Positions 11,308-19,970 of a stretch of 64,000 nt of DNA are shown piece by piece (the first letter of the stretch is position 1; every line of letters begins with the position of its first letter). A program made the position numbers and the translations under genes. A model generated the notes under the pieces. The model searched no databases. It saw nothing but the letters and a program-made list of their open reading frames with translations, and was not told the origin of the DNA. The stretch is from contig NZ_VOGO01000005.1 in assembly GCF_007923355.1 (NCBI RefSeq), positions 248,001 through 312,000 on the forward strand, in the 5' to 3' direction. The DNA is from Falsiphaeobacter marinintestinus. Its GTDB lineage: Bacteria > Pseudomonadota > Alphaproteobacteria > Rhodobacterales > Rhodobacteraceae.

Positions 11308-11382
11308 GGGCGCTTAGCTCAGCGGTAGAGCACTTCGTTGACATCGAAGGGGTCACAAGTTCGAACCTTGTAGTGCCCACCA
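11308..11382 (+). tRNA. tRNA-Val (GAC)
   Basis: A full 75-base cloverleaf with encoded CCA. The acceptor stem is GGGCGCT / AGTGCCC (one G-U), D-arm GCTC/GAGC, anticodon stem CTTCG/CGAAG around TTGACAT with anticodon GAC at 11340-11342, and T-arm ACAAG-TTCGAAC-CTTGT. The discriminator is A (11379). Confidence 0.97.
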
Positions 11383-11459
11383 TGAATCACTGTTTCGGAT
11401 TTTCCGGAACACCCGCGTAACCCGGCGCTGGCCCGCGCCACAGGATCAGGAGACAGGCC

Positions 11460-11585
11460 ATGAAGGTCAAGAACTCGCTCCGCTCGCTGAAGAACCGGCA
11501 TCGTGATTGCCGGATCGTGCGTCGTAAAGGCCGCGTCTATGTGATCAACAAGACGCAGCCCCGGTTCAAAGCCCGCCAGGGCTGA
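11460..11585 (+). CDS. rpmJ: 50S ribosomal protein L36
   Basis: This 41-residue basic protein ([20 protein letters not shown]...) is ribosomal protein L36, the smallest large-subunit protein, needed for 23S rRNA folding. It is the alphaproteobacterial form without the full zinc-binding Cys/His set (a single Cys, at position 17). The start is preceded by AGGAG about 9 bases upstream. It lies 77 bases after tRNA-Val and is closed by the terminator at 11617-11642. Confidence 0.97.
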   Translation: MKVKNSLRSLKNRHRDCRIVRRKGRVYVINKTQPRFKARQG

Positions 11586-11616
11586 GACGACACCGAGCGT
11601 CAAAAATTTGGAAAAG

Positions 11617-11642
11617 GCCGCACCCTCGGGTGCGGCTTTTTT
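11617..11642 (+). terminator. rpmJ terminator
   Basis: GCCGCACC (11617-11624) pairs with GGTGCGGC (11629-11636), loop CTCG, followed by six T. A textbook Rho-independent terminator 31 bases after the rpmJ stop. Confidence 0.92.
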
Positions 11643-11780
11643 CGTTTGTGGGGGCCGTGTTGGCCGGGCCGTCGCATATTACCCTAGCAAATCACTCAGA
11701 AAATGGTTGCACCCTGCGCGTTTTTCTTTATCTGATTGTTTCAGTCGGATTATAAACTCTATCTGAAACGGAACACTCTG

Positions 11781-12797
11781 ATGACACATATGACCTCTGC
11801 CCTGGCCGCCCTGCTGGCAACCACCATCGCTGGTGCCGCGCTGGCCGATGGTGAGCTGAACCTTTATTCGTCGCGCCACTATGACACCGACGAACGCCTG
11901 TATTCGGATTTCGAAGACGCCACCGGAATCACCATCAACCGGATCGAAGGCAAGGCTGACGAGCTTTTGGCGCGGATGCAGGCCGAAGGCGCAAATTCGC
12001 CCGCCGATATCCTGCTGACGGTTGATACATCGCGTCTGGCCCGCGCCAAGGAAATGGGTGTGCTGCAGGCAATTGACAGCGCCATTCTGGAAGAGCGCGT
12101 GCCCGCCAACCTGCAGGACACCGACAACGAATGGTTCGGATTCAGCCAGCGCGCACGGATCATCTTTTTCGACAAGAACGATGTAACCGAGCCGCCGATG
12201 ACCTATGCCGATCTGGCGGACCCGAAATACAAAGGCCTTGTTTGCATCCGATCGTCGAGCAATTCGTACAACCAGACCCTGCTGGCGTCGATCGTGACCC
12301 ACGCCGGAGAAGACGCGGCACGAGACTGGGCGCAGGGCGTCGTCGACAACATGGCCCGCACGCCACAGGGTGGTGACACCGATCAGCTGCGTGGCATCGT
12401 GTCCGGCGAATGCGAGATCTCGGTGTCGAATTCGTATTACTTTGCGCGGGCGCACCGCAAGAACGTCAAAGGCTTGTCTGACAGCGTCGACATAGTTGGC
12501 TGGGTGTTCCCGAATCAGGACAGCACCGGCGCGCACATGAACCTGAGCGGTGGCGGTGTTGCGGCGCATGCGCCGAACAAGGACAACGCCGTCAAGTTCC
12601 TTGAGTATCTGGCGAGCGAACAGGCGCAGGTCTATTTCTCGAACGGAAACGATGAATTCCCGGTTGTGGAAGGTGTGGCGCTGGCCCCGTCCGTCGCGCT
12701 GCTGGGTGAATTCAAGGCAGACGATGTGGTGCTGGCGGATGTGGCCAAGAACATCCCGACCGCACAAAAGATCTTTGATCAGGTCGGCTGGAAGTAA
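11781..12797 (+). CDS. Iron(III) ABC transporter, periplasmic binding protein (FbpA/FutA type)
   Basis: This 338-residue protein is the periplasmic ferric-ion binding protein of an Fbp/Fut-type importer. A Sec signal peptide (MTSALAALLATTIAGAALA) precedes the mature start DGELNLYSSRHYDTDERLY, typical of FutA/FbpA. Tyr-rich iron-ligand regions are visible: SNSYNQTLLAS and the Tyr pair in VSNSYYFARAH. The ATG at 11781 is chosen so the signal peptide is normal; a longer frame begins at 11736. It faces the permease gene across a terminator and has no ATPase gene nearby, so the ATP-binding subunit must be elsewhere. Confidence 0.9.
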   Translation: MTHMTSALAALLATTIAGAALADGELNLYSSRHYDTDERLYSDFEDATGITINRIEGKADELLARMQAEGANSPADILLTVDTSRLARAKEMGVLQAIDSAILEERVPANLQDTDNEWFGFSQRARIIFFDKNDVTEPPMTYADLADPKYKGLVCIRSSSNSYNQTLLASIVTHAGEDAARDWAQGVVDNMARTPQGGDTDQLRGIVSGECEISVSNSYYFARAHRKNVKGLSDSVDIVGWVFPNQDSTGAHMNLSGGGVAAHAPNKDNAVKFLEYLASEQAQVYFSNGNDEFPVVEGVALAPSVALLGEFKADDVVLADVAKNIPTAQKIFDQVGWK

Positions 12798-12822
12798 GCC
12801 TTACCTGTCATGCTTTGGATCA

Positions 12823-12848
12823 GGGCGCAGAGCAATCTGCGCCCTTTT
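12823..12848 (+). terminator. Terminator after the iron-binding protein gene
   Basis: GGGCGCAGA (12823-12831) and TCTGCGCCC (12836-12844) form a perfect 9-bp stem with loop GCAA, followed by TTTT. It separates the converging binding-protein and permease genes. Confidence 0.9.
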
Positions 12849-12858
12849 CTGTTTGGGG

Positions 12859-14550
12859 CTATCGGCGTCCCACCTGACGACAGATCAGGATCACCGGGAT
12901 CAGCCCAACCGCCGCGATCACAAGCGAGGGCACAGCGGCCCCTTCCAAGCGTTCATCCGAGGCGAGCCGATAAGCCTGCACCGCCAGCGTATCGAAATTG
13001 AACGGCCGCATGATCAGGGTTGCCGGCAGTTCCTTCATCACATCGACAAAGACGATCAGCAGCGCGGTCAGCAGGCTGGGTGTCAGAATCGGCAGATGCA
13101 CACGGCGCAGGGTTCCGATGGGGGATTGCCCCAGCGAGCGGGCGGCGGCGTCCATATTTGCATGGACCGTGCTTTGGCCACCCTCATAGGCGCCCAGGGC
13201 GGCGGCCAGGAAACGGACCATATAGGCGGCGATCAGAAGCCAGATCGAGCCGGTGACCAACAGCCCGGTGCCAAACCCAAACGACGCCTTCATCCAGGCG
13301 TCCAGCGCGTTGTCAAAGGCGGCAAAAGGCACCATCAGGCCGACGGCGATGACACCGCCCGGAACGGCGTATCCCAGGCGGGCAATGTAAGCTGTCGTCG
13401 CAGACCGTTTGCCGGGTTTCAGGCGCTGATAGAACCCAACGCAGATCGCTGCGAACAGGGTCACGACGGCGGCCGTGGCAGCCAGTGTGATCGAATTGCG
13501 GATGAACCCGATGTAGCGGCGGCTAAGCAGGTCCTGCTCGGACGCGAGCCCCATGTTGAACAGGATGATCGCAGGCAGCACGAAACCAAGGATCACCGGC
13601 GTTGCGCACAGGATGGTTGCCGTAATGGCCTGCCAGCCGTGCAAATTGGCAGGCGGCATCGAGATCGCCTGTTTGCCCGCATGATGATAGCGCGCCTTGC
13701 CTCGTGTGCTGCGCTCGGCCACGGCCAGAACAAGCGCGAAGCTGAGCAGGCACAGCGCAAGCTGCGCGGCCCCGGCCCTGTCGGCCATCGAAAACCAACT
13801 GGTGTAGATGCCGGTGGCAAAGGTCTGCACACCGAAATAGGCGACGGTTCCGAAATCAGCGATGGTCTCCATCACGGCCAACAGGACACCGCCCGCGATC
13901 GCCGGGCGGGCCATAGGCAGGCTGACCCGGAAGAACGCAGACCATGCGCCGTGGCCAAGGGCACGGGCGGCCAGAAACGCACCCGAACTTTGTTGCAGGA
14001 ACGCAGCGCGGGCCAGCAGGTAGACGTAAGGGTACAGCACGAGGATCAGCATCACCGCCGCGCCCCCCGTGGTGCGAATTTCGGGGAACCAATAGTCGCG
14101 CGGCCCCCATCCGGTCACGTCCCTGAGCGTGGATTGAACGATGCCCGGATGATCCAGCACATAGGTATAGGCATAGGCGAGAACATAGGCGGGCATCGCC
14201 AGCGGCAGCACCAGCGCGATCTCGAAGATCCGCGCGCCGGGGAAGCGGGTCATGGTGACCAGCCAGGCCGCGCCAACGCCTATCGCGAAGGTTCCGATCG
14301 ACACCATCGCCACCAGCGCAAGCGAGGTCATCGTATAGCGCAGCATCACCGTATCGAGCAGGTGTTTGACCGTGTCAGTCCCGCCGGTGATCGCTGCAAG
14401 CGCGACCGCCACCATGGGCAGCAGGCAGGTCAGCGCGACCAGCGTCGCCAGAATACCCAGTACCCGGGTTCCGACCGCTGTTTTCTTTCGGCTACCATGG
14501 GCCGCGTAGTCGACCGTATCCGCCAAGGGTGCGCGCTCCGCTTTGGTCAC
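12859..14550 (-). CDS. Iron(III) ABC transporter permease (FbpB type, two fused permease domains)
   Basis: This 563-residue inner-membrane permease has two tandem BPD_transp_1 domains (about 60-270 and 315-560) and about 12 hydrophobic segments, the usual fused FbpB/FutB form. Both ATPase-coupling EAA-type loops can be seen: AARALGHGAWSAFFRVSLPMARPA in the first half and AARSLGQSPIGTLRRVHLPIL in the second. It probably works with the binding protein encoded convergently at 11781-12797. The opposite orientation means the two genes have separate promoters. No ATPase gene is adjacent. Confidence 0.9.
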   Translation of the reverse strand: MTKAERAPLADTVDYAAHGSRKKTAVGTRVLGILATLVALTCLLPMVAVALAAITGGTDTVKHLLDTVMLRYTMTSLALVAMVSIGTFAIGVGAAWLVTMTRFPGARIFEIALVLPLAMPAYVLAYAYTYVLDHPGIVQSTLRDVTGWGPRDYWFPEIRTTGGAAVMLILVLYPYVYLLARAAFLQQSSGAFLAARALGHGAWSAFFRVSLPMARPAIAGGVLLAVMETIADFGTVAYFGVQTFATGIYTSWFSMADRAGAAQLALCLLSFALVLAVAERSTRGKARYHHAGKQAISMPPANLHGWQAITATILCATPVILGFVLPAIILFNMGLASEQDLLSRRYIGFIRNSITLAATAAVVTLFAAICVGFYQRLKPGKRSATTAYIARLGYAVPGGVIAVGLMVPFAAFDNALDAWMKASFGFGTGLLVTGSIWLLIAAYMVRFLAAALGAYEGGQSTVHANMDAAARSLGQSPIGTLRRVHLPILTPSLLTALLIVFVDVMKELPATLIMRPFNFDTLAVQAYRLASDERLEGAAVPSLVIAAVGLIPVILICRQVGRR

Positions 14551-14649
14551 GAGATTGCGCCTTTATCCACGCTGAGACAGCAGAAGGCCAGAGGGGCATG
14601 ATCTGTGATAAGGTCGGGTTGTTTCGACAGACACGCAAGGAGATTTCAA

Positions 14650-15003
14650 ATGCCTTATGTTGACGGTTTCGTGGCCGCTGTGCCGACTGCCCGCAAAGAC
14701 GAGTTCATCGCGTTCTCAAAGATGATGGGACCGATTCTGAAAGAATACGGCGCGTTGGACGTTGTGGATTGCTGGGGGGATGATGTGCCCGAAGGGGAGG
14801 TCACGTCGTTTCCGATGGCCGTCAAGTGTCAGCCGGATGAAACGGTCTGCCTGTCGTGGATCATCTGGCCCGACAAGGACACCCGCGATGCCGGAATGGG
14901 CAATTTCATGGCTGATCCCCGGCTGGCGCCGGATCGGGCGACCATGCCGTTTGACGGCAAACGGATGATCGTTGGCGGATTTGACATGGTGGCCGGGCAT
15001 TGA
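14650..15003 (+). CDS. DUF1428 domain-containing protein
   Basis: A 117-residue small cytoplasmic protein of the DUF1428 family, a dimeric alpha-beta-barrel-like fold of unknown biochemical role. Typical segments are MPYVDGFVAAVP, EYGALDVVDCWGDDVPEG, SWIIWPDK and a C-terminal GKRMIVGGFD. The ATG at 14650 has a strong site (AAGGAG, 7 bases); an upstream in-frame extension is not coding-like. It is divergent from the iron permease and converges with the CoA-ligase gene. Confidence 0.9.
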   Translation: MPYVDGFVAAVPTARKDEFIAFSKMMGPILKEYGALDVVDCWGDDVPEGEVTSFPMAVKCQPDETVCLSWIIWPDKDTRDAGMGNFMADPRLAPDRATMPFDGKRMIVGGFDMVAGH

Positions 15004-15018
15004 CCCCGACCACCGGGA

Positions 15019-16239
15019 TCAGTCGTATTTGCGCTGGTCTTCGATGACCAGACCGTCTTTGGGCAGACTGCCGGGGGCGACAACCTCGATCGCGGCCTTC
15101 AGCTTTAGGACCTCGACCACGGATTTCGCATAGGCGGTTTCATCGGGGCCGTCGGCTTCGATCCGAACGGTCATCGCGTCCATCTCACCCTGACGGGTTG
15201 CGATCACGCGGGCTTTGACGATTTCGTCATGTTTGGCGACCAGCGCGGCGACCTGTTCGGGGCGCACGAACATGCCCTTGATCTTGGTGGTCTGGTCGGC
15301 GCGGCCCATCCAGCCCTTGATACGCATGTTGGTACGGCCACAGGGGCTTTCACCAGACATGACGGCGCTGAGATCGCCGGTCGCGAAACGGATCAGCGGA
15401 TAATCAGGGTTGAGCGAGGTTACGACGACTTCACCGACCTCACCCGGGGCGACCGGGTTACCGGTGCCGGGGGTGACGATTTCAACGATGACCTGTTCGT
15501 CGACGATCATCCCCTCCATCGCAGCGCTTTCATAGGCGATGTTGCCCAAATCGGCGGTGGCGTATGATTGCAGACAGGTAATGCCGCGATCAGCGTATTC
15601 CTGACGCAAGGACGGGAACAGCGCCCCGCCACCAACAGCGGCCTTGGTGATGTTGAGCGTGACGCCAAGCTCATCCGCCTTGTCGAGGATGATCTTGAGG
15701 TAATCGGGCGTGCCGGCATAAGCGGTGGTGCCGATGTCGCGGGCCGCGGTGACCTGCAATTCGGTCTGGCCCGTGCCTGCGGGCAGAACGGCAGCGCCAA
15801 CAGCGCGCGCACCACTTTCAAAAATCATGCCTGCCGGGGTCAGGTGATAGCCGAAACAGTTCTGGACGATATCTCCCGCACCGATACCAACGGCATGCAG
15901 GAAGCGGCCCATGCGCCACCAGTCATGATCGCTGCCGCCCGGTTCATAGATCGGGCCCGGCGACTGGAAGATATGGGCAAAACCGCTGGCGGATTTCGTG
16001 GTGAAGCCGCCAAACGGAGCATCCGCACCCTGGGCCTTGCTGAGTTCGGATTTGCGCAGAACCGGAAGCGCGGCCAGATCAGCAGCCGATGTGATGGCCG
16101 AGGCATCGACGCCACCAAGCGAACCAGAATACCCGGCTAGCGCAGCAGCGCGGGCGATCTGTTCGGGGAGGGCAATCGCGACATCTGCGGCCCGTTCATC
16201 TGCACTGCGCGTTTCCAGCGCGTCGTAAAACTCAGTCAT
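15019..16239 (-). CDS. Phenylacetate-CoA-ligase-like adenylate-forming enzyme (PaaK family)
   Basis: This 406-residue protein belongs to the PaaK branch of adenylate-forming enzymes, which activate aryl or acyl acids to CoA thioesters through an acyl-AMP. Visible are the N-terminal LPVLRKSELSKAQ, IFQSPGPIYEPGG, YGITCLQSY-like YADRGITCLQSYATAD, LIRFATGDLS and the hinge and C-terminal lid GRADQTTKIKGMFVRPEQV. It is the last gene of the leftward transport cluster, 108 bases after the ATPase gene. Its presence beside an importer and a second CoA ligase points to activation of an imported carboxylic acid; the substrate is unknown. Confidence 0.85.
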   Translation of the reverse strand: MTEFYDALETRSADERAADVAIALPEQIARAAALAGYSGSLGGVDASAITSAADLAALPVLRKSELSKAQGADAPFGGFTTKSASGFAHIFQSPGPIYEPGGSDHDWWRMGRFLHAVGIGAGDIVQNCFGYHLTPAGMIFESGARAVGAAVLPAGTGQTELQVTAARDIGTTAYAGTPDYLKIILDKADELGVTLNITKAAVGGGALFPSLRQEYADRGITCLQSYATADLGNIAYESAAMEGMIVDEQVIVEIVTPGTGNPVAPGEVGEVVVTSLNPDYPLIRFATGDLSAVMSGESPCGRTNMRIKGWMGRADQTTKIKGMFVRPEQVAALVAKHDEIVKARVIATRQGEMDAMTVRIEADGPDETAYAKSVVEVLKLKAAIEVVAPGSLPKDGLVIEDQRKYD

Positions 16240-16347
16240 GGCTTGGTCCTCCGGATGCAGCCCTTATCCGGGCGCTTTCCTGATTGCTTGATATGTGGCC
16301 CGCAGACGAACGGCGCAGATTGGATTTTGCCGGGCACGGTGCCCCTT

Positions 16348-17190
16348 TTAGCTGAGCCACCGCTTGCGGCGGCGATACGAACGGACGTCGCGGAAGGATT
16401 TTCGACCCTCTTCGGACATGCCGAGATAGAATTCTTTCACGTCCGGGTTTTCGCGCAGTTCGGCCGCCGGGCCGTCCATCACGACACGGCCCGATTCTAG
16501 AATGTATCCGTAATGCGCATAGCGCAGGGCGACGTTGGTGTTCTGTTCGGCCAGCAGGAAGGTATAGCCTTCCTTTTCGTTCAGGTCTTTCACGATGCCG
16601 AAGATCTGTTCGACCAACTGCGGGGCAAGGCCCATTGACGGTTCGTCCAGCAGGATGGTTTCAGGCTGGGCCATCAGCGCGCGGCCAATCGCGATCATCT
16701 GTTGTTCGCCACCCGAGGTATAGCCCGCTTGCGATTTGCGGCGTTCCTTAAGGCGCGGGAAATACTGGTACACCTTTTCAAGATCGGCCTGTTGTTGGCC
16801 TTTTCCTTCGGTGCGGGTGTAATACCCGGTCAGAAGGTTCTCTTCGACCGTGAGGTGTTCAAAGCAATGGCGGCCTTCCATCACCTGGATGACGCCCGAC
16901 TTCACCAAGGCTGCCGGATCAAGATCCTGAATCCGGTTGCCGCGGTACAGGATGGAGCCTTTGGTGACTTCTCCGCGTTCGGAATGCAGCAGGTTCGACA
17001 CGGCCTTCAGCGTCGTTGTCTTGCCAGCGCCGTTCCCGCCCAGAAGCGCGGTGATACCGCCCTTGGGCACTTTCAGCGACACGCCCTTCAGCACAAGGAT
17101 GACGTGGTTATAAATCACCTCGACGTTATTGACCTCAAGTACGGTCTCAGGGGTTTGTCCGGCATCCAGCATCTGATGTCTTTCTCTCAT
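16348..17190 (-). CDS. ABC transporter ATPase, LivF type
   Basis: A 280-residue ATP-binding subunit of a branched-chain-amino-acid-type (HAAT) importer. Walker A is LLGGNGAGKTT, the signature is SGGEQQMIAIGRAL, Walker B is ETILLDEPSMGLAP, and the switch region is LLAEQNTNVAL. This is the LivF pattern rather than LivG. It carries an N-terminal extension of about 16 residues and a basic C-terminal tail (RSYRRRKRW). It is separated from the upstream binding-protein gene by a strong hairpin at 17223-17248. Confidence 0.92.
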   Translation of the reverse strand: MRERHQMLDAGQTPETVLEVNNVEVIYNHVILVLKGVSLKVPKGGITALLGGNGAGKTTTLKAVSNLLHSERGEVTKGSILYRGNRIQDLDPAALVKSGVIQVMEGRHCFEHLTVEENLLTGYYTRTEGKGQQQADLEKVYQYFPRLKERRKSQAGYTSGGEQQMIAIGRALMAQPETILLDEPSMGLAPQLVEQIFGIVKDLNEKEGYTFLLAEQNTNVALRYAHYGYILESGRVVMDGPAAELRENPDVKEFYLGMSEEGRKSFRDVRSYRRRKRWLS

Positions 17191-17222
17191 ACGGCACCGA
17201 GCGGGCCGGTTGTGCGGTGGGT

Positions 17223-17248
17223 CAGAGGCGGCGGGACCGCCGCCTCTG
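17223..17248 (-). terminator. Strong intercistronic hairpin after the binding-protein gene
   Basis: CAGAGGCGGCGG (17223-17234) and CCGCCGCCTCTG (17237-17248) are perfect 12-base arms with only GA between them. The real stem is about 10 bp with a 6-base loop. There is no T-tract on the minus strand, so it probably stabilises the binding-protein mRNA or partly attenuates transcription into the ATPase gene, rather than ending it. Confidence 0.6.
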
Positions 17249-17267
17249 GTGTCAGGTCAGCCAGCGC

Positions 17268-18551
17268 TTAGTTGCACTGCGAGTCGATCTTGTTTTCGGC
17301 CGCATAGGCTGCCGAATCTTCGGCGATCAGGGCACCGATGACTTCCATGTCGGTCGGCTGGAAGTCCGAGATCATCGACCATGTCTGGTTGGCGGCATCC
17401 CACTGGGTCACACCGACAAGACCGGGGCCACCGTGGTTTTCGCACGACACGTCAAAGGACGGACCAAAGTTGGGCATGCCATTGGCGGCCATCTTTTCTT
17501 CGGTGATCGACAGGGCTTCCATGCCATCGCGCATTTGCGACGCATTGATCTGTGCTGTGCCGTGGATTTCCTGAGCGGTTTTCACAGCTTCGGCGGCGAG
17601 CATCGCGGCATACATACCGCGGTTATACAGCACGTTGCCGATCTGATCGCCTGCACCTGCGGCTTTACCGGTATCGACGACATGTGTCTTGATATCATCA
17701 AAAATCGGGAAGTCGCGACCAACATTGTGGAAGGTCAGAGCCTTGTAGCCGTTGGCCTTTTCACCTGCGGGAAGAACGTCGTGTTCTGCGCCCGACCACC
17801 AGATACCGATGAAGTTTTCCATCGGGAAACGGATGTTCGCAGCTTCCTGGATGGCAACCTGGTTCATCACGCCCCAGCCCCACATCAGGACATAGTCAGG
17901 CTTTTCGCGGCGGATCTGCAGCCACTGTGATTTCTGCTCCTGACCGGGGTGGTCAACGGGCAGCAAGCTGAGGTCGTAACCGTATTTCTTCTGCAGCTCT
18001 TCCAGCGTTCGGATCGGTTCTTTGCCGTAGGCCGAGTTGTGATAGACCAGAGCAATCTTTTTGCCCTTGATATCACCGCCGTTGATTTCCAGCAGATAGT
18101 TGATCGCGCCAGAAGCGCCGTTCCAGTAGGTGCCGGGATAGTTGAATGTGTGGCTGAACACGTCACCATTGGCAGCCGATGTCCGGCCATAACCCATGGT
18201 GTGCATCGGGATATCGTCAGCGGTGGTTTTCGGGATCAGCTGATAGGTGATGCCGGTCGACAGCGGTTGGAACACCAGAGCGCCTTCGCCCTTGAGCGAT
18301 TCATAGCATTCGACACCTTTTTCGGTGTTGTAGCCGGTTTCGCATTCCAGCAGCTTGGTCGGCACGCCACCGATACCGCCATCCCGCTCGTTCAGCAGGG
18401 TGAAATAGTCGGCATAGCCATCCGCAAACGGAATGCCGCCCGCAGCGTAGGGGCCAGTCCGGTAGCTGAGCGATGGGAACACGAGATCCGCCATCACCGG
18501 CCCTGCGGCCATCATCGCGCCCAGCGCGAGGGTCATCAGTTTGGTCTTCAT
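17268..18551 (-). CDS. ABC transporter substrate-binding protein (LivK/HAAT family)
   Basis: A 427-residue periplasmic binding protein, type I fold. The signal peptide MKTKLMTLALGAMMAAGPVMA is cleaved before DLVFPSLSYRTGPYA. The family's ligand-pocket stretches are visible (GPYAAGGIPFADGY, HTMGYGRTSAANG, KKIALVYHNSAYGKEP), with Cys pairs and a C-terminal Cys (IDSQCN). It is longer than LivK and belongs to the subgroup found next to acyl- or aryl-CoA ligases. The start has a strong site (AAGGGAGG). The ligand is not predictable; the neighbours argue for a carboxylic acid rather than an amino acid. Confidence 0.9.
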   Translation of the reverse strand: MKTKLMTLALGAMMAAGPVMADLVFPSLSYRTGPYAAGGIPFADGYADYFTLLNERDGGIGGVPTKLLECETGYNTEKGVECYESLKGEGALVFQPLSTGITYQLIPKTTADDIPMHTMGYGRTSAANGDVFSHTFNYPGTYWNGASGAINYLLEINGGDIKGKKIALVYHNSAYGKEPIRTLEELQKKYGYDLSLLPVDHPGQEQKSQWLQIRREKPDYVLMWGWGVMNQVAIQEAANIRFPMENFIGIWWSGAEHDVLPAGEKANGYKALTFHNVGRDFPIFDDIKTHVVDTGKAAGAGDQIGNVLYNRGMYAAMLAAEAVKTAQEIHGTAQINASQMRDGMEALSITEEKMAANGMPNFGPSFDVSCENHGGPGLVGVTQWDAANQTWSMISDFQPTDMEVIGALIAEDSAAYAAENKIDSQCN

Positions 18552-18632
18552 CGAGTCATTCCTCCCTTGGTATTTTCCGATGTTCGATTTTCGGCGGGCT
18601 TTAGGGTCCCGCCATACCCGAGGCGCCCCCGT

Positions 18633-19709
18633 CTAGTGCGGGAACGGCCAGAGTCTCAGTTTTTCCTTGGCGACGCGCCACAGTTGCGCAAGCCCGTGCG
18701 GTTCCATGATCAGGAACATGACGATCAGTCCACCGATGATCACGAACTGGAAGTGTGCAACGATATCCGTGGGCCATCCCAGCAAGTCGACGCCGACAAC
18801 CTTCAGGGCCACTGGCAGCACCACAAGGAATGCCGCGCCTGCAAAGGAGCCAAAGATCGAACCCAGACCGCCGATGATGATCATGAACAGCACCAGGAAC
18901 GATTTCTGGATGCCAAAGACTTCGCCAACTTCGACCGCGCCCAGATAGACCGAGAAGAACAGCGCGCCCGAAACCCCTACGAAGAAGGAGCTGACGGCAA
19001 AGGCACTGAGTTTGGCGGTCAGCGGGTTCACCCCGATGATCTCGGCCGCAATGTCCATGTCGCGGATGCCCATCCACGTCCGACCCATCGTACCGCGGGT
19101 CAGGTTGCGGGCAATAATCGCGCAGATTGTCAGGAAGATCAGGCAGAACAGATAGGTCGCCCAGGCCGGCGCGTTGGGGCCGGTGATAATGATGCCGAAC
19201 ACGTCGCGTTCGGGCGAATTGATCTGACCGGACGCTGAATAGTTGTAGAACCACGGCACCCGGTTAAACAACCAGACTAGGAAGAACTGCGCCGCCAATG
19301 TGGCCACGGCCAGATAGAAGCCCTTGATCCGTAAGCTTGGCAACCCGAACAGCACCCCCACAAGCGCGGTGATCCCGCCTGCCAGCAGAATGTGGATGAA
19401 CATGCTGACTTCGGGAAACGAGGTCATCAGCTTATAGCAGGCAAAGGCGCCCACGGCCATGAAACCACCGGTGCCCAGCGACACCTGCCCGCAATAGCCA
19501 ACCAGAATGTTCAGCCCGATGGCCGCGATTGCATAGATCAGGAAGGGCAACAGGATCGCGTTGGCCCAATAGTCGTTGATGATGAACGGGATAACCAGAA
19601 ACGCGAAGGCCAGAACCACATAATAGCGGTAGCGATCGAATTTGATCGGAAAGGTCTGGTTGTCCTGCTTGTAGGAGGTCTTGAAGTCCCCTGCTTCACG
19701 GTAAAACAT
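18633..19709 (-). CDS. ABC transporter permease, LivM type
   Basis: A 358-residue inner-membrane permease of the LivM class. About ten hydrophobic segments are preceded by a polar N-terminal extension of about 28 residues (MFYREAGDFKTSYKQDNQ), common in this subgroup. Family marks are GLNILVGYCGQVSLGTGGFMAVGA, LAVATLAAQFFLVWLFN, MGIRDMDIAAEIIGVN (the ATPase coupling loop) and GGLGSIFGSFAGAAFL. It follows the 85-residue membrane protein gene with a 2-base gap, so translation is probably coupled. Confidence 0.92.
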   Translation of the reverse strand: MFYREAGDFKTSYKQDNQTFPIKFDRYRYYVVLAFAFLVIPFIINDYWANAILLPFLIYAIAAIGLNILVGYCGQVSLGTGGFMAVGAFACYKLMTSFPEVSMFIHILLAGGITALVGVLFGLPSLRIKGFYLAVATLAAQFFLVWLFNRVPWFYNYSASGQINSPERDVFGIIITGPNAPAWATYLFCLIFLTICAIIARNLTRGTMGRTWMGIRDMDIAAEIIGVNPLTAKLSAFAVSSFFVGVSGALFFSVYLGAVEVGEVFGIQKSFLVLFMIIIGGLGSIFGSFAGAAFLVVLPVALKVVGVDLLGWPTDIVAHFQFVIIGGLIVMFLIMEPHGLAQLWRVAKEKLRLWPFPH

Positions 19710-19711
19710 GC

Positions 19712-19969
19712 TCAGACGCTCCCTTGGGATTGCGCGCGGTTGCGTGTGGCCGCGTCAAGTTGATTGGATTTCTTTGCGTAGCCGGTCGCCTCGGAATGGC
19801 GGACCAGCCAGAAGTACGCGACCATGCCCAGCCCGGCTCCGAGGGCGGCAAGAATGGCTGCGGTGATCATCTGCCCGGAGTTGTCGACATCTGCCGACAA
19901 TGCGAGGTACCCGAAGGCCCAGAAGCCGGACCAGGCGATGACGTTGACGATGGCGACAAACTTGCTCAT
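19712..19969 (-). CDS. Small two-helix membrane protein inside the transporter operon
   Basis: This 85-residue protein has two clear hydrophobic helices (about residues 5-25, FVAIVNVIAWSGFWAFGYLA, and 35-57, ending in GMVAYFWLV) and a charged, soluble C-terminal tail (RHSEATGYAKKSNQLDAATR). It matches no family I can name. It sits tightly between the two permease genes, with 1 base to the upstream stop and 2 to the next start. That placement implies production together with the importer and perhaps a role in it. The frame is coding-like and has no competing overlap. Confidence 0.75.
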   Translation of the reverse strand: MSKFVAIVNVIAWSGFWAFGYLALSADVDNSGQMITAAILAALGAGLGMVAYFWLVRHSEATGYAKKSNQLDAATRNRAQSQGSV

Positions 19970-19970
19970 G

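Noticed and set aside
12550-14601. 683-codon plus-strand frame opposite the iron permease
   Set aside because: Its translation is His/Arg/Gln-rich and low in hydrophobic residues, typical of antisense frames; the minus-strand permease is clearly real.
16310-16350. GGGCA-CGG-TGCCC near the end of the LivF-type gene as a terminator
   Set aside because: The stem is only 5 bp with a 3-base loop and the T-run is on the wrong strand for the leftward genes.
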